NCBI RefSeq assembly: GCF_000026985.1
Contig: NC_017390.1
Span: 210,229-274,228, forward strand
Reading direction: 5' to 3'
Source: Erwinia pyrifoliae DSM 12163
GTDB lineage: Bacteria > Pseudomonadota > Gammaproteobacteria > Enterobacterales > Enterobacteriaceae
Length of the DNA stretch: 64,000 nt
Part shown: positions 1-11,365 of the stretch, piece by piece
Numbering within the stretch: position 1 is the first letter of the stretch
How the letters are laid out: every line of letters starts with the position of its first letter
The notes under the pieces: generated by a model
Seen by the model: the letters and a program-made list of their open reading frames with translations, nothing else
What the model was told of the DNA's origin: nothing
Database searches by the model: none
Made by a program: the position numbers and the translations under genes

Positions 1-443
1 GTGACCAGTTCGGTGCTGCCACCGCCGATATCGACCACCAGACGTTTATCCGACCCCCCGGTGGTATGCGCCACGCCCTGATAAATCAGGCGCGCTTCTT
101 CCTCGCCGCTGATCACGTTTACCGGGCAGCCAAGCACCTCTTGCGCTTTAACCAGAAAGCTTCCCGCATTGGGGGCAATGCGCAGGGTAGCCGTCGCCAC
201 CACGCGGATATGTTCGGAGGGGATATCCTGCAGCTGTTCAGAAAACAGCCGCAGACACTGCCATCCGCGCTCCATTGACTCGTCGGAAAGGTTATTATCC
301 GCATCGAGTCCGGCAGCAAGACGCACCTTGCGCTTGATGCGGGCGACGGTCTGGATGCTACCAGCCACCTCACGCACCACCAACATGTGAAAGCTGTTCG
401 ACCCTAAATCGATCGCAGCATAAAGTGATGATGCGCTCTGCAT
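1..443 (-). CDS. gppA: Guanosine pentaphosphatase / exopolyphosphatase, N-terminal part (cut by window edge)
   Basis: GppA converts pppGpp to ppGpp and hydrolyses polyphosphate, so it shapes the stringent-response alarmone pool. Only the first 147 residues lie in the window; the gene runs off the left edge on the minus strand. The Ppx/GppA family belongs to the actin/Hsp70 ATPase fold, and both visible phosphate loops are present: [10 protein letters not shown] near residues 10-19 and [13 protein letters not shown] near the cut end. The start is ATG at 441-443, only 6 bp after the rhlB stop, so rhlB and gppA probably share a transcript. The N-terminus matches remembered E. coli GppA over its whole visible length. 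Confidence 0.95.
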   Translation of the reverse strand, partial: MQSASSLYAAIDLGSNSFHMLVVREVAGSIQTVARIKRKVRLAAGLDADNNLSDESMERGWQCLRLFSEQLQDIPSEHIRVVATATLRIAPNAGSFLVKAQEVLGCPVNVISGEEEARLIYQGVAHTTGGSDKRLVVDIGGGSTELV

Positions 444-449
444 AACCGC

Positions 450-1742
450 TTAACCTGAACGTTTGCGGTTAGGGCTACGCGGTGCACTGCTGCGGCGGTT
501 ATTGTTACCGCCACGACGCGGGCCATTACCTGAACGGTTGCGGGTCAAACGCTTCGGCGGCGGAAGGTCGCCCATCAGCGCATCACTGTTATAACGGCTG
601 ACCGGAATGCTGTGCCCGATATACTCTTCGATGGCCGGCAGGTTCAGCGCGTACTCTTCACAGGCAAGACTAATAGAATGACCGTTAGCGCCCGCACGCC
701 CGGTGCGACCAATACGGTGTACGTAATCTTCACGGTCGTCAGGCAAGTCGTAGTTAAAGACGTGGGTCACTGCGGGAATGTGCAGACCGCGTGCGGCCAC
801 GTCGGTGGCCACCAGAATATCAACATCACCTTTGGTGAAGTCATCAAGGATGCGCAGGCGCTTTTTCTGCGCGACATCGCCGGTCAGCAGGCCAACACGA
901 TGGCCATCAGCAGCCAGATGGCCCCAGATATCTTCGCAACGATGCTTGGTATTGGCGAAGATGATGGTGCGATCCGGCCACTCTTCTTCAATCAGCGTTT
1001 GCAGCAAACGCATTTTTTCTTCGTTGGAGGGGTAGAACAGTTCTTCTTTAATACGATGCCCGGTTTTCTGGTCCGGTTCGACTTCAACGTATTCGGCATT
1101 GTTCATGTTCTCAAACGCCAGCTCGCGTACGCGGAACGACAGGGTGGCGGAGAACAGCATATTCAGGCGCTGGTTAGCGGCAGGCATGCGACGGAATAAC
1201 CAGCGAATATCTTTAATGAAGCCGAGGTCAAACATACGGTCAGCTTCGTCGAGTACCACTACCTGGATGGCGCCCAGGTTGACGTGATTTTGTTTAGCGT
1301 AATCGATTAAACGGCCCGTTGTTGCGATCAGCACATCGACACCGCTTTCCAGTACTTTTAGCTGTTTATCATAACCGTCTCCGCCATAGGCCAGGCCGAT
1401 CTTCAGGCCCGATATCTGTGCCAGCGGCTCGGCGTCTGCATGGATCTGTACCGCCAGTTCGCGCGTTGGGGCGAGGATTAGCGCGCGGGGCTGGTTAACC
1501 TGACGGCCTTCCGGAGCGGGGTGAGAAAGAAGATGATGGAACGTTGACGTCAGAAACGCCATCGTTTTGCCGGTACCTGTTTGCGCCTGACCTGCTACAT
1601 CACGCCCGGAGAGCGTAAAAGGTAATGCCAGCGCCTGAATAGGCGTGCAATTATGAAACCCTTTAGTTTCAAGGGCTTCGATCACCTGAGGGTGCAGGGC
1701 GAAGTCGGAAAACTTCTGTTCTGTTAAGTGTGTTTTGCTCAT
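450..1742 (-). CDS. rhlB: DEAD-box RNA helicase RhlB (degradosome)
   Basis: RhlB is the ATP-dependent RNA helicase of the RNase E degradosome, unwinding structured mRNA for PNPase. The 430-residue protein has all core motifs: Q-motif region at 11-36, Walker A AQTGTGKT at 53-60, DEAD at 165-168, SAT at 198-200 and HRIGRTGR at 342-349. The last 35 residues are a basic, Arg/Asn/Ser-rich tail typical of RhlB. It is divergent from trxA, with 129 bp between them, and is followed by gppA 6 bp downstream. Length is close to the usual 420 or so. Nothing unusual is seen. Confidence 0.97.
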   Translation of the reverse strand: MSKTHLTEQKFSDFALHPQVIEALETKGFHNCTPIQALALPFTLSGRDVAGQAQTGTGKTMAFLTSTFHHLLSHPAPEGRQVNQPRALILAPTRELAVQIHADAEPLAQISGLKIGLAYGGDGYDKQLKVLESGVDVLIATTGRLIDYAKQNHVNLGAIQVVVLDEADRMFDLGFIKDIRWLFRRMPAANQRLNMLFSATLSFRVRELAFENMNNAEYVEVEPDQKTGHRIKEELFYPSNEEKMRLLQTLIEEEWPDRTIIFANTKHRCEDIWGHLAADGHRVGLLTGDVAQKKRLRILDDFTKGDVDILVATDVAARGLHIPAVTHVFNYDLPDDREDYVHRIGRTGRAGANGHSISLACEEYALNLPAIEEYIGHSIPVSRYNSDALMGDLPPPKRLTRNRSGNGPRRGGNNNRRSSAPRSPNRKRSG

Positions 1743-1871
1743 AGTGTGGTAGAATATCAGCTTACTATTGCTTTACGAAAGCATATCCGGTGAAATAAAA
1801 GCAGTGAAATAAACTCAGCCTGATGGCGCTTAGCGCGACATCAAAGGTAAAGATAATCTCCTGGAGTAAAC

Positions 1872-2201
1872 ATGAGCGATAAAATTGTTCACCTGACCGA
1901 TGACAGCTTTGAAACCGACGTCCTGAAAGCTGATGGGTTAACGCTGGTCGACTTCTGGGCAGAATGGTGCGGCCCGTGCAAAATGATCGCCCCGATCCTT
2001 GACGAAGTGGCTGCCGAATATGAAGGCAAACTGACTGTTGCAAAGCTGAACATCGATGAGAACCCGGCAACGGCACCTAAATACGGCATTCGCGGTATTC
2101 CAACCCTGCTGCTGTTCAAAAATGGTGAGGTTGCTGCAACTAAAGTTGGCGCACTGTCTAAAGGCCAGCTTAAAGAGTTCCTGAACGCAAATCTGGGCTA
2201 A
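1872..2201 (+). CDS. trxA: Thioredoxin 1
   Basis: Small cytoplasmic disulfide reductase that donates electrons to ribonucleotide reductase, PAPS reductase and methionine sulfoxide reductase, and is recycled by TrxB. The 109-residue protein carries the WCGPC active site at residues 32-36 and the conserved cis-proline segment RGIPT around residue 77. An upstream CTGGAG ribosome-binding site lies 8 bases before the ATG. Length and sequence fit E. coli TrxA almost exactly. It lies between divergent rhlB and rho, as in other Enterobacterales. Confidence 0.98.
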   Translation: MSDKIVHLTDDSFETDVLKADGLTLVDFWAEWCGPCKMIAPILDEVAAEYEGKLTVAKLNIDENPATAPKYGIRGIPTLLLFKNGEVAATKVGALSKGQLKEFLNANLG

Positions 2202-2569
2202 TCATGTCCTGCCGGCGCCTTGCGGTTCGAATTTTTCGTTGACCGCTAGACGCCCGGCATTAAGCGTGCTAATTTAAGTCTACTGCACGACGAACTTACC
2301 TTTACCTGTAGTTTAAATCTTTAGAATTACTCCTTTGCTGAACAGCGTATCCATCAAAGCCTTACAAATGTTCAGCAATCTGACGGTTAGTACCAACTGA
2401 TTTCCGGCTTCCTGTTTACCGTCTCCCTCGTTTCAGATCTGCATTTTCCTGCACGCGATCGTCGAGCGGACTTCAGAACCAGGAACCCATATAAACAGGC
2501 ATGGATCTTTCGCCATACCATTCACGACAAACAGTTCAAGATATACCCCGAGTTTAAGAACCCACCATT
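2202..2569 (+). promoter_or_regulatory. rho leader region
   Basis: A 368-base gap between trxA and rho. In E. coli this interval holds the rho promoter and a leader where Rho represses its own transcription; the sequence here is pyrimidine-rich in places (for example 2405-2455), which would suit Rho loading. I see no clear copy of the E. coli rhoL leader peptide. One 18-codon frame (2501-2557, ATG to TAA) ends 12 bases before the rho start, but its ribosome-binding site is poor. No convincing intrinsic terminator for trxA was found. Confidence 0.5.
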
Positions 2570-3829
2570 ATGAATCTTACCGAATTAAAAAATACGCCGG
2601 TTTCTGACCTGATAACTCTCGGCGAAAATATGGGGCTGGAAAACCTGGCCCGTATGCGTAAACAGGACATTATTTTCGCCATCCTCAAGCAACATGCTAA
2701 AAGCGGCGAAGATATCTTCGGCGATGGCGTGCTGGAAATATTGCAGGATGGATTTGGTTTCCTCCGCTCCGGCGACAGCTCTTACCTCGCTGGCCCCGAT
2801 GATATCTACGTTTCCCCCAGCCAAATTCGCCGCTTTAACCTTCGCACGGGTGACACCATCTCTGGCAAGATCCGTCCGCCAAAAGAGGGAGAGCGTTACT
2901 TTGCGCTGCTGAAGGTTAACGAGGTTAACTATGACAAACCGGAAAATGCGCGCAATAAAATCCTGTTTGAAAACCTAACGCCGCTGCACGCTAACTCACG
3001 TCTGCGCATGGAGCGGGGTAACGGTTCTACCGAAGACTTGACCGCACGCGTGCTGGATTTGGCTTCGCCGATTGGTCGCGGTCAGCGTGGCTTGATTGTC
3101 GCCCCGCCGAAAGCGGGTAAAACCATGCTGCTGCAAAATATTGCGCAGAGTATTGCTTACAACCATCCTGACTGCGTGCTGATGGTGTTGCTGATTGACG
3201 AGCGCCCTGAAGAAGTGACGGAGATGCAGCGTCTGGTCAAAGGGGAAGTTATCGCTTCTACCTTTGATGAACCTGCATCACGTCACGTTCAGGTCGCTGA
3301 AATGGTGATCGAGAAGGCTAAGCGCCTGGTCGAGCACAAAAAAGACGTCATCATCCTGCTGGACTCTATCACTCGCCTGGCGCGTGCCTATAACACCGTG
3401 GTTCCTGCCTCTGGCAAGGTACTGACCGGTGGTGTGGATGCCAATGCCCTGCACCGTCCAAAGCGTTTCTTTGGCGCTGCACGTAACGTTGAAGAGGGCG
3501 GCAGCCTGACCATTATCGCTACCGCGCTGGTGGATACCGGTTCGAAGATGGATGAAGTGATCTACGAAGAATTCAAAGGTACAGGTAATATGGAACTGCA
3601 TCTGGCGCGTAAAATCGCCGAGAAACGCGTGTTCCCTGCTATCGATTACAATCGCTCCGGTACGCGTAAGGAAGAGTTGCTGACGACGTCGGAAGAGCTG
3701 CAAAAAATGTGGATTCTGCGTAAGATCATTCACCCAATGGGCGAAATTGATGCGATGGAGTTCCTGATTAATAAGTTGGCGATGACCAAAACCAACGATG
3801 AATTCTTCGATATGATGAAACGTTCATAA
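2570..3829 (+). CDS. rho: Transcription termination factor Rho
   Basis: Rho is a hexameric RNA-dependent ATPase that terminates transcription at C-rich unstructured sites. The 419-residue protein has the N-terminal helical domain, the RNA-binding cold-shock-like domain (about 50-125), Walker A APPKAGKT at 178-185 and Walker B ending LLIDER at 207-212. The Q-loop ([10 protein letters not shown]) and R-loop (GSKMDE, then KGTGN) that contact RNA in the ring centre are both intact. Length equals that of E. coli Rho. The gene is followed by its own intrinsic terminator and then the ECA operon. Confidence 0.98.
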   Translation: MNLTELKNTPVSDLITLGENMGLENLARMRKQDIIFAILKQHAKSGEDIFGDGVLEILQDGFGFLRSGDSSYLAGPDDIYVSPSQIRRFNLRTGDTISGKIRPPKEGERYFALLKVNEVNYDKPENARNKILFENLTPLHANSRLRMERGNGSTEDLTARVLDLASPIGRGQRGLIVAPPKAGKTMLLQNIAQSIAYNHPDCVLMVLLIDERPEEVTEMQRLVKGEVIASTFDEPASRHVQVAEMVIEKAKRLVEHKKDVIILLDSITRLARAYNTVVPASGKVLTGGVDANALHRPKRFFGAARNVEEGGSLTIIATALVDTGSKMDEVIYEEFKGTGNMELHLARKIAEKRVFPAIDYNRSGTRKEELLTTSEELQKMWILRKIIHPMGEIDAMEFLINKLAMTKTNDEFFDMMKRS

Positions 3830-3911
3830 TTGAGTAAGGTGTGCGCAGCTTAGCGACGAGCCTGTCGTTATTGCCTACAGATTCTGCCAATAAACCGAAC
3901 AAAAATCGGGT

Positions 3912-3940
3912 AACGCCACGCTAAGTCGTGGCGTTTTTTG
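3912..3940 (+). terminator. Rho-independent terminator after rho
   Basis: A 9-bp inverted repeat (AACGCCACG / CGTGGCGTT, loop CTAAGT) runs into a T6 tract. It separates rho from the wec operon. Confidence 0.85.
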
Positions 3941-4120
3941 TATTTGCTCTATAGGATCTTCTCAACAAGCACATTTACACCATAATATACGGCACAGGAT
4001 GGAAGCCGCAGGGAGCATCGATTATGCGTACCCTGGTGAATTAAATCAGAATCAGACGAGTGTATGTGGCATAAATTTTGCCGGTGACATGACGCGATTC
4101 TTAGCAGAGAGCTGGTTAAT

Positions 4121-5227
4121 GTGAATTTACTCAATACGAGTACGGAGCTTGCCCTAACTTTTTTATTTTCGTTAGCGTTTCTTTTTTTTGCGCGCAAAGC
4201 CGCTAAGAAAATTGGACTGGTGGATAAACCTAACTACCGCAAGCGTCATCAGGGGGCGATTCCGTTAGTCGGCGGTATTTCTGTCTTTGCCGGAAGTTGC
4301 TTCGCCTTTGCATTAACGGATTTCTACATTCCTCATATCTGGCTGTACTTAGGCTGTGCGGGCAGTCTGGTCATGGTTGGCGCACTGGATGACCGCTATG
4401 ACATCAGCGTGAAATTTCGTGCCCTGGTTCAGGCGGCTGTTGCCGTCGTCATGATGATGAAAGCCAAGATTTATCTGCTAAGCCTTGGCTATATCTTCGG
4501 CCCCTGGGAGCTGATTGTCGGTCCATTTGGTTACGTCCTGACGCTGTTTGCCGTCTGGGCTGCTATCAATGCGTTCAATATGGTAGATGGAATCGACGGG
4601 CTGTTGGGCGGGTTGTCCTGCGTCACGTTCTTTGCCATGGGCATTATTTTACTATTTGACGGCCAGAACAGCCTCGCCATGTGGTGCTTTATCATGATTT
4701 CCGCCATCTTTCCCTACATTCTGTTGAATCTCGGCATGCTTGGCCGTCGTTATAAAGTTTTTATGGGTGATGCGGGCAGCACGCTGATTGGCTTTACCAT
4801 TATTTGGATCCTGCTGGAAACCACTCAAGGGCAGAATCATCCTATCACTCCCGTCACGGCGCTGTGGCTGATTGCCATCCCGCTGATGGATATGGTGGCG
4901 ATTATGTATCGCCGTCTGAGCAAAGGCATGAGTCCTTTCTCGGCTGACCGTCAACATATTCACCATCTGATCATGCGTGCAGGTTTTACCTCACGCCAGG
5001 CGTTTGTGCTGATCACCGCAGCGGCGGCCTTGCTGGCGCTGATTGGCGGGCTTGGGGAGTATCTTTCATTCGTGCCTGAATGGGTAATGTTGGTGCTGTT
5101 TTTACTGGCATTTATGCTTTATGGCTACTGCATTAAACGCGCGTGGCGTGTGGCGCGCATGATAAAACGCCTGAAGCGCCGGCTGCGAAATAGCAATAAC
5201 GGTAATAAACCCTCTGTTGACAGATAG
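4121..5227 (+). CDS. wecA: UDP-GlcNAc:undecaprenyl-phosphate GlcNAc-1-phosphate transferase
   Basis: WecA starts ECA (and many O-antigen) synthesis by moving GlcNAc-1-P from UDP-GlcNAc to undecaprenyl phosphate at the inner membrane. The 368-residue polytopic protein has the family's catalytic residues: D90/D91 in ALDDRYD, D156/D159 in NMVDGIDG, and the HIHH motif at 279-282. The start is GTG at 4121, chosen because it gives the same N-terminus (MNLL) and length as E. coli WecA. It is the first gene of the ECA operon. The 180 bp upstream (3941-4120) should hold the operon promoter, but I could not define a strong -35/-10 pair. Confidence 0.97.
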   Translation: MNLLNTSTELALTFLFSLAFLFFARKAAKKIGLVDKPNYRKRHQGAIPLVGGISVFAGSCFAFALTDFYIPHIWLYLGCAGSLVMVGALDDRYDISVKFRALVQAAVAVVMMMKAKIYLLSLGYIFGPWELIVGPFGYVLTLFAVWAAINAFNMVDGIDGLLGGLSCVTFFAMGIILLFDGQNSLAMWCFIMISAIFPYILLNLGMLGRRYKVFMGDAGSTLIGFTIIWILLETTQGQNHPITPVTALWLIAIPLMDMVAIMYRRLSKGMSPFSADRQHIHHLIMRAGFTSRQAFVLITAAAALLALIGGLGEYLSFVPEWVMLVLFLLAFMLYGYCIKRAWRVARMIKRLKRRLRNSNNGNKPSVDR

Positions 5228-5253
5228 AAGCCTGACCACAAGGAAATTGAAGT

Positions 5254-6282
5254 ATGAATCATCCTGATGCTGGCGATAACGAACTGGATATTCGCGGCCT
5301 TTGCTGCGCGCTATGGTGTGGTAAACTTTGGATTATCGCCGGTGGCGTGTTGTTTGCACTGCTGGCCTGGATCTATTCACTGTTGGTTACGCCACAATGG
5401 AGTACGATTGCCATCGTCGATCGGCCAACGGTGAATGCGTTATCCGGGTTTTATTCTCAGCAGCAGTTTTTGAAAAATCTCGATATGCCTGCAGGTAATC
5501 TGACCGTTGCGCCGCCAACGGTCAATGATGAAGCGTATCAGGAATTCATCATGCAGCTGTTCGCCTGGGACAGCCGGCACGATTTCTGGCTGCATTCCAG
5601 CTACTACCAAAAGAGGAAGAGCGGCAATGCGCGTCAAGATGCCGCATTACTGGATAAACTGATAGCCGATATCCAGCTACAGCCCGCCGACAGCGCAAAA
5701 AATATCAATGATACCGTTAAGATTGTGGCGGAAACGGCTGCCGATGCGAACACCCTGTTACGTCAATATGTGGCGTTCGCCAATGCACGCGCTACGGCTC
5801 ATCTTAATCAGGAGTTGAGCGCAGCCTGGGCCGCCCGCCGCATACAGTTAAAAGCGCAGATCAAACGTCAGGAAGAAGTCGCCAAAGCGATTTACGACCG
5901 TCAGTTAAACAGCGTCCGACAGGCTTTGAAGCTTGCGCAGCAGCATGGGTTCGAGCAGGCGAAAACACAAACGCCTTCCGAACAGCTGCCAGACTCGGAA
6001 CTGTTCCTGCTTGGGCGCTCTATGCTGCAGGCGCGGTTGGAAAATTTGCTGGCCGGCGGTCCGTCTTACGATCTGGCGTACTATCAAAACCGGGCGATGA
6101 TGATGACGCTGAACGTGGGGCCAACGCTGGTGGAATCATTCCAGACCTGGCGTTATTTACGTACCCCGGAAGAACCAGTGAAGCGTGAAAGCCCGCGCCG
6201 GGCATTACTCATGATGATGTGGGGCGCAGTGGGCGTTTTGGTGGGCGCTGGCACGGCGTTGATTCGCCGTCCCCGTCGTTAA
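5254..6282 (+). CDS. wzzE: ECA polysaccharide chain-length modulator WzzE
   Basis: A Wzz/polysaccharide co-polymerase protein that sets the number of ECA trisaccharide repeats made by WzyE. The 342 residues show the usual plan: a short cytoplasmic N-terminus, a membrane segment at about 27-47, a long periplasmic helical domain (with a coiled-coil stretch around 195-230), and a second membrane segment near 310-332 followed by a basic tail (IRRPRR). It is 26 bp after wecA and is slightly shorter than E. coli WzzE (348 residues). Confidence 0.96.
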   Translation: MNHPDAGDNELDIRGLCCALWCGKLWIIAGGVLFALLAWIYSLLVTPQWSTIAIVDRPTVNALSGFYSQQQFLKNLDMPAGNLTVAPPTVNDEAYQEFIMQLFAWDSRHDFWLHSSYYQKRKSGNARQDAALLDKLIADIQLQPADSAKNINDTVKIVAETAADANTLLRQYVAFANARATAHLNQELSAAWAARRIQLKAQIKRQEEVAKAIYDRQLNSVRQALKLAQQHGFEQAKTQTPSEQLPDSELFLLGRSMLQARLENLLAGGPSYDLAYYQNRAMMMTLNVGPTLVESFQTWRYLRTPEEPVKRESPRRALLMMMWGAVGVLVGAGTALIRRPRR

Positions 6283-6332
6283 GTCTGCCACAGACTCGTG
6301 CGGTTAAACACATTCGAATAAAGAGAGCCACG

Positions 6333-7454
6333 GTGAAAGTATTAACGGTTTTTGGCACGCGCCCCGAAGCGATAAAAATGGCACCGCTGGTGCATGCGCT
6401 GGCGCAGGAAGACGGAATAGAGTCGCGCTTGTGCGTGACCGCACAGCATAGGGAAATGCTCGATCAGGTGTTGCAACTGTTCGCCATCACGCCGGATTAC
6501 GATCTTAATATCATGCAGCCGGGTCAGGGATTGACCGAGATTACCAGCCGCATTCTTGCCGGGTTGAAAACGGTATTTGCTGATTTCACCCCGGATGTGG
6601 TTCTGGTTCATGGCGATACCACCACCACGCTGGCGGCCAGTCTGGCCGCGTTTTATCATCGCATCCCGGTTGGGCATGTGGAAGCCGGGCTGCGCACCGG
6701 CGACCTATGGTCTCCGTGGCCTGAAGAAGCGAACCGCACGTTGACGGGGCGCCTGGCGAGCTATCATTTTGCCCCCACCGCCAGCACACAGCAGAACCTG
6801 CTGCGTGAGAATGTCCCTGCTGAACGGATCTTCGTTACCGGCAATACGGTGATTGACGCGCTGTTCTGGGTGCGCGACCGGGTATTAAATGATGATGCGT
6901 TAAGAAACAGCCTTGCGGTGCGTTACCCATTCCTCTGTGCTGATAAAAAAATGATTTTGGTCACCGGGCACCGACGCGAAAGCTTTGGCGATGGTTTTGA
7001 ACGTATTTGCAACGCGCTGGCAGATATTGCACGCCTGCATCCGCAGGCACAGATCGTCTATCCGGTACATCTTAATCCCAACGTGAGTGAGCCGGTCAAT
7101 CGCATTCTGCACGGGATTGATAACGTCATTCTTATCGAACCGCAGGAATACCTGCCGTTTGTCTGGTTGATGAACCGCGCCTGGCTGATCCTGACTGATT
7201 CGGGCGGCATTCAGGAGGAAGCGCCCTCGTTGGGCAAACCGGTGCTGGTGATGCGCGACACCACCGAGCGCCCCGAAGCGGTTACTGCCGGCACGGTGCG
7301 CCTGGTTGGCACGGACGGCGCGAAAATCGTTAGTGAAGTCACCCGTTTGCTGACCGATGATGAAGCCTGGCAATCCATGAGCCGCGCGCATAATCCCTAC
7401 GGTGACGGGCTGGCCTGCCAGCGTATTGTGCAGGCGCTAAAAAAAATTGGATAA
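6333..7454 (+). CDS. wecB: UDP-N-acetylglucosamine 2-epimerase (non-hydrolysing)
   Basis: WecB interconverts UDP-GlcNAc and UDP-ManNAc, the first step towards the ManNAcA residue of ECA. The 373-residue form starting with GTG at 6333 begins [19 protein letters not shown], exactly as expected; the frame stays open upstream to 6219 inside wzzE, but that extension has no family match. Signature segments include [16 protein letters not shown] and [16 protein letters not shown] (UDP-binding C-terminal domain). The gene is 50 bp after wzzE and its stop lies 4 bp before the chosen wecC start. Confidence 0.97.
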   Translation: MKVLTVFGTRPEAIKMAPLVHALAQEDGIESRLCVTAQHREMLDQVLQLFAITPDYDLNIMQPGQGLTEITSRILAGLKTVFADFTPDVVLVHGDTTTTLAASLAAFYHRIPVGHVEAGLRTGDLWSPWPEEANRTLTGRLASYHFAPTASTQQNLLRENVPAERIFVTGNTVIDALFWVRDRVLNDDALRNSLAVRYPFLCADKKMILVTGHRRESFGDGFERICNALADIARLHPQAQIVYPVHLNPNVSEPVNRILHGIDNVILIEPQEYLPFVWLMNRAWLILTDSGGIQEEAPSLGKPVLVMRDTTERPEAVTAGTVRLVGTDGAKIVSEVTRLLTDDEAWQSMSRAHNPYGDGLACQRIVQALKKIG

Positions 7455-7458
7455 CATG

Positions 7459-8721
7459 ATGATCTTCAAAACCATTTCAGTCATCGGACTGGGCTACATT
7501 GGTCTGCCCACCGCCGCCGCCTTTGCATCATGTCAAAGGCAGGTTATGGGTATTGATATCAATGCACATGCGGTTGCCACCATCAATCGCGGAGAGGTGC
7601 ATTTCACCGAGCCGGACCTGGATCGCGTGGTGAAAACGGCGGTAGAGGGCGGGTTTTTACGTGCTGCAACCCAGCCGCAGCCTGCTGATGCCTTTCTGAT
7701 TGCCGTTCCTACGCCGTTCAGAGGCAATCACCAGCCGGATATGACTTATGTGCAGGCGGCAGCCGAGTCTGTTGCTACGGTGCTGAAAAAGGGCGATCTG
7801 GTGATCCTTGAGTCGACCTCGCCGGTGGGTTCCACCGAGCAAATGGCGCAATGGCTGGCGGCCGCCCGGCCGGATTTAACTTTCCCGCAGCAGGCGGGCG
7901 AAGCTGCTGATATCCAGGTGGCTTACTGCCCGGAACGCGTCCTGCCGGGGCGGGTGATGGCCGAACTGTGCAAAAACGATCGGGTGATTGGCGGTATGAC
8001 CGCCACCTGTTCGCAGCGGGCCAGTGACCTCTACAAGCTGTTCGTGGAAGGCGAGTGTGTGGTGACCAACTCGCGTACTGCGGAGATGTGTAAACTGACG
8101 GAAAACAGCTTCCGCGATGTGAATATTGCTTTCGCCAACGAGCTGTCGCTGATTTGTACTCAGCAGGGGATCAACGTCTGGGAATTAATCCGCCTGGCAA
8201 ACCGTCATCCACGCGTCAATATCCTGCAACCCGGGCCTGGCGTTGGCGGTCACTGCATTGCCGTCGATCCGTGGTTTATCGTGGCACAGAACCCTGAGCT
8301 GGCGCGCCTGATCCGCACCGCGCGTGAAGTGAATGACGGCAAACCGCACTGGGTGCTGGAGCAGGTGCAAAAGCAGGTTGCCGATTGCCTGATGGCCAGT
8401 AATCGCCGTGCCAGCGAGCTGAAAATTGCCTGCCTTGGCCTGGCGTTTAAGCCCGATATTGACGATTTGCGTGAAAGCCCGGCGGTACAGGTGACCAGTA
8501 TGATCGCCGCCTGGCATCAGGGTACCACGCTGGTGGTCGAGCCGAACGTGCAGCAACTTCCTGCTTCATTACAGGAAAAGGTCACGCTGGTCACTTTGGA
8601 TGAAGCGCTGCAGCAGGCTGATGTGCTGGTGATGCTGGTCGATCACCGCCAGTTTAAGGCAATCGACCCGGCCACGCTTAATCAGCCGTGGATTGTTGAT
8701 ACCAAAGGGGTGTGGAAATGA
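7459..8721 (+). CDS. wecC: UDP-N-acetyl-D-mannosamine dehydrogenase
   Basis: WecC oxidises UDP-ManNAc to UDP-ManNAcA with two NAD+ molecules. The protein opens with a Rossmann loop GLGYIGLP (10-17). The catalytic cysteine sits in [10 protein letters not shown] (C266), and the conserved segment [10 protein letters not shown] (211-220) supplies the partner lysine and asparagine. The start is taken at the second of two adjacent ATG codons (7456, 7459), which aligns with E. coli; a TTG further upstream overlaps wecB. The end overlaps the rffG start by ATGA. Confidence 0.96.
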   Translation: MIFKTISVIGLGYIGLPTAAAFASCQRQVMGIDINAHAVATINRGEVHFTEPDLDRVVKTAVEGGFLRAATQPQPADAFLIAVPTPFRGNHQPDMTYVQAAAESVATVLKKGDLVILESTSPVGSTEQMAQWLAAARPDLTFPQQAGEAADIQVAYCPERVLPGRVMAELCKNDRVIGGMTATCSQRASDLYKLFVEGECVVTNSRTAEMCKLTENSFRDVNIAFANELSLICTQQGINVWELIRLANRHPRVNILQPGPGVGGHCIAVDPWFIVAQNPELARLIRTAREVNDGKPHWVLEQVQKQVADCLMASNRRASELKIACLGLAFKPDIDDLRESPAVQVTSMIAAWHQGTTLVVEPNVQQLPASLQEKVTLVTLDEALQQADVLVMLVDHRQFKAIDPATLNQPWIVDTKGVWK

Positions 8722-9785
8722 GGCGTATTTTGGTTACCGGTGGAGCCGGTTTTATTGGTTCTGCCGTTGTTCGTCACATCCTGTCTTCCACGCCGGATCG
8801 GGTTCTGGTGCTGGATAAACTCAGCTATGCAGGCAATCTGGCCTCTTTGGCTCCGGTTGCGGAAAATCCGCGTTTTGCCTTCAGCAAAGTGGATATCTGC
8901 GACCGCGCCGCGCTGGATGGTGCGATCGCCGCTTTTCAGCCGCAGCTGATTATGCATCTTGCGGCAGAAAGCCACGTTGACCGCTCCATTGACGGCCCGC
9001 TGGCGTTTGTTGAGACGAATATTGTCGGCACCTATATGATGCTGGAAGCAGCCAGACATTATTGGACGTCATTGCCTGCCCCAGAGAGATCGGCTTTCAT
9101 TTTTCACCATATCTCTACCGATGAAGTGTTTGGCGATCTGGAAAACGATACTGATTTCTTCACCGAAACCACGCCTTATGCTCCCAGCAGCCCCTATTCT
9201 GCGACGAAAGCGAGTAGCGATCACTTAGTTCGCGCCTGGCATCGTACCTATGGGCTGCCGGTGATTGTGACCAACTGCTCCAACAACTACGGCCCGTACC
9301 ATTTCCCGGAAAAACTGATCCCTCTGATGATTATCAATGCGTTAGCGGGTAAGCCGCTGCCGGTTTATGGTGATGGCGGGCAGATTCGCGACTGGCTGTA
9401 TGTTGACGATCATGCGCGTGCGCTTTATCAAGTTGTCACGGCGGGCAAAGTGGGAGAAACCTATAATATCGGCGGACACAGCGAACGGCGTAATATCGAC
9501 GTCGTTGAAACACTTTGCGCATTGCTTGAAGAGCTGGCACCTGAAAAACCGGCCGGACTGGGTCATTATCGCGACCTGATCACCCGGGTTGCCGACAGGC
9601 CTGGCCACGATCGACGCTATGCCATTGACGCCGGGAAAATTGAGCGTGAGCTGGGCTGGCGTCCACAGGAAACCTTTGAAAGCGGCATGCGTAAAACCGT
9701 GAGCTGGTTTATTAATAATCCGGCCTGGTGGCAACGCGTGTTGGACGGCAGCTACCGGGGTGAACGTCTGGGGTTGTCTTTATGA
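8718..9785 (+). CDS. rffG: dTDP-glucose 4,6-dehydratase (ECA)
   Basis: RffG (RmlB family, extended SDR) turns dTDP-glucose into dTDP-4-keto-6-deoxyglucose on the route to dTDP-Fuc4NAc. The 355-residue protein has the NAD loop GGAGFIGS, the catalytic segment STDEVFGD and the YxxxK pair in YSATKAS. The ATG at 8718 overlaps the wecC TGA, which supports it over the in-frame GTG six bases earlier. The C-terminal RERLGLSL-like ending (GERLGLSL) is typical of RmlB/RffG. Confidence 0.97.
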   Translation: MRRILVTGGAGFIGSAVVRHILSSTPDRVLVLDKLSYAGNLASLAPVAENPRFAFSKVDICDRAALDGAIAAFQPQLIMHLAAESHVDRSIDGPLAFVETNIVGTYMMLEAARHYWTSLPAPERSAFIFHHISTDEVFGDLENDTDFFTETTPYAPSSPYSATKASSDHLVRAWHRTYGLPVIVTNCSNNYGPYHFPEKLIPLMIINALAGKPLPVYGDGGQIRDWLYVDDHARALYQVVTAGKVGETYNIGGHSERRNIDVVETLCALLEELAPEKPAGLGHYRDLITRVADRPGHDRRYAIDAGKIERELGWRPQETFESGMRKTVSWFINNPAWWQRVLDGSYRGERLGLSL

Positions 9786-9804
9786 CCATGAAGAGAGGTA
9801 AACG

Positions 9805-10686
9805 ATGAAAGGCATCGTTCTGGCCGGCGGCTCTGGCACGCGCCTGCACCCCATTACCCGAGGGCTGTCCAAACAGCTGCTGCCCGTCTATGACAAACCG
9901 ATGATCTATTATCCGTTGTCGGTGCTGATGCTGGCGGGTATTCGCGACGTTCTCATTATCACCACCCCGGAAGACAAACCGCATTACCAGCGTTTGCTCG
10001 GTGAAGGAGATGAGTTCGGCATCCGGCTAACTTATGCCGAGCAGGCTAGCCCCGATGGTCTGGCGCAGGCGTTTATCATTGGCGAGGCGTTTATTGGCGG
10101 CGACAGCTGCTGCCTGGTGCTGGGCGATAATATCTTTTTTGGCCAGGGGTTCAGCCCAAAACTGAAGCAGGCGGTGGAAAATCCCTCTGGCGCAACCGTA
10201 TTCGGCTACCAGGTGATGGATCCGGAACGTTTTGGCGTTGTGGAGTTCGACGACAACTTCCGCGCTCTGTCGCTGGAAGAAAAACCCAGCCAGCCGAAGT
10301 CGCGCTGGGCGGTGACCGGCCTCTATTTCTATGACAATCGTGTGGTGGAGTTCGCTAAGCAGGTGCGCCCATCGGTACGGGGTGAGCTGGAAATTACCTC
10401 GATCAATCAGATGTACCTGGAGCGCGGCGAACTTAACGTGCAGCTACTGGGACGGGGCTTTGCCTGGCTTGACACCGGTACCCATGACAGCCTGATTGAA
10501 GCCAGTACCTTTGTACAGACGGTGGAAAAACGCCAGGGATTCAAGATTGCCTGCCTGGAAGAGATCGGCTGGCGTAACGGCTGGCTGTCGGACGACGAGG
10601 TGCGCCGCTCTGCTGCTGCGCTGACAAAAACCGGCTACGGCCAGTACTTATCCGATCTGCTGCATGTCCGTCCTCGCCAGTATTAA
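9805..10686 (+). CDS. rffH: Glucose-1-phosphate thymidylyltransferase (ECA)
   Basis: RffH makes dTDP-glucose from dTTP and glucose-1-phosphate, feeding RffG. The 293-residue protein has the nucleotidyltransferase signature [11 protein letters not shown] at the N-terminus, [10 protein letters not shown] for metal and sugar binding, and EEKP and [15 protein letters not shown] in the sugar-binding part. A good ribosome-binding site (AGAGAGGT) precedes the ATG. Its 3' end overlaps wecD by 23 bp. Confidence 0.97.
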   Translation: MKGIVLAGGSGTRLHPITRGLSKQLLPVYDKPMIYYPLSVLMLAGIRDVLIITTPEDKPHYQRLLGEGDEFGIRLTYAEQASPDGLAQAFIIGEAFIGGDSCCLVLGDNIFFGQGFSPKLKQAVENPSGATVFGYQVMDPERFGVVEFDDNFRALSLEEKPSQPKSRWAVTGLYFYDNRVVEFAKQVRPSVRGELEITSINQMYLERGELNVQLLGRGFAWLDTGTHDSLIEASTFVQTVEKRQGFKIACLEEIGWRNGWLSDDEVRRSAAALTKTGYGQYLSDLLHVRPRQY

Positions 10687-11365
10687 GCCCCTGGAGTGGG
10701 AGAGCGCCTTTTTTGGCCGCCGTTGTGCATTACTGGAGCTGACAGGTGACAGCGTGCTGGATGCGGCACGGCTGAATGACTGGGATCTGGTGCAGGTTAA
10801 AGTGATGGCGCAGCAGAGCGCCGAGCTGGACGCGCTGAGCGCGCTCGGATTCCGGCTGGTAGAGGGTGAAGCAGAATGTGTTTCAGGCATTTCTGCCGGG
10901 GAACGCCCGGCAGGTATTCGTATTGCCCGCACAGAACATATACCGCTGCTTCGCCGCGCGGCAGAAGACGCGTTCACCTATAGCCGCTTTCGCACCCCCT
11001 GGTTTGCTGCTGGCGACAGCGGGCGCTTCTACGCGCAGTGGATAGAGAATGCCGTGCGCGGCACTTTTGACCACCAGTGCCTGCTGGCGGTGGACGAAAC
11101 GGGCGCGACACAAGGTTTTGTCTCGCTGCGTGAACTGCCGGAGGGTACGGGGCGCATTGGCCTGCTGGCCGTATTGCCAGAGTATCAGGGGCTGGGCATC
11201 GGCCAGCGGCTAATGGATGCCGCAAACGACTGGTGTCGTGCTCGTCGTCTCACGCGACTTCACGTTGCGACACAGTTGGGTAACTTGTCCGCGCTGCGCC
11301 TCTATCTGCGCTGCGGGGGCGTCTTTGAGCGTACTGCCTATTGGCTATACAGGGAAATGACATGA
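10664..11365 (+). CDS. wecD: dTDP-fucosamine acetyltransferase
   Basis: WecD (RffC) acetylates dTDP-4-amino-4,6-dideoxygalactose with acetyl-CoA to give dTDP-Fuc4NAc. The 233 residues contain a C-terminal GNAT fold, with acetyl-CoA loop [12 protein letters not shown] near 173-184 and the conserved segment [20 protein letters not shown] (about 121-140). The N-terminal third is the least conserved part compared with E. coli, as is usual for this family. ATG 10664 lies inside the rffH end; the stop overlaps wecE. Confidence 0.94.
   Translation: MSVLASIKPLEWESAFFGRRCALLELTGDSVLDAARLNDWDLVQVKVMAQQSAELDALSALGFRLVEGEAECVSGISAGERPAGIRIARTEHIPLLRRAAEDAFTYSRFRTPWFAAGDSGRFYAQWIENAVRGTFDHQCLLAVDETGATQGFVSLRELPEGTGRIGLLAVLPEYQGLGIGQRLMDAANDWCRARRLTRLHVATQLGNLSALRLYLRCGGVFERTAYWLYREMT

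Noticed and set aside
612-1199. 195-codon plus-strand frame antisense to rhlB
   Set aside because: It mirrors the codon structure of rhlB and has no recognisable family features or ribosome-binding site.
6219-6332. Longer wecB start inside wzzE
   Set aside because: The added 38 residues are the wzzE end read in another frame; the family begins at the GTG at 6333.
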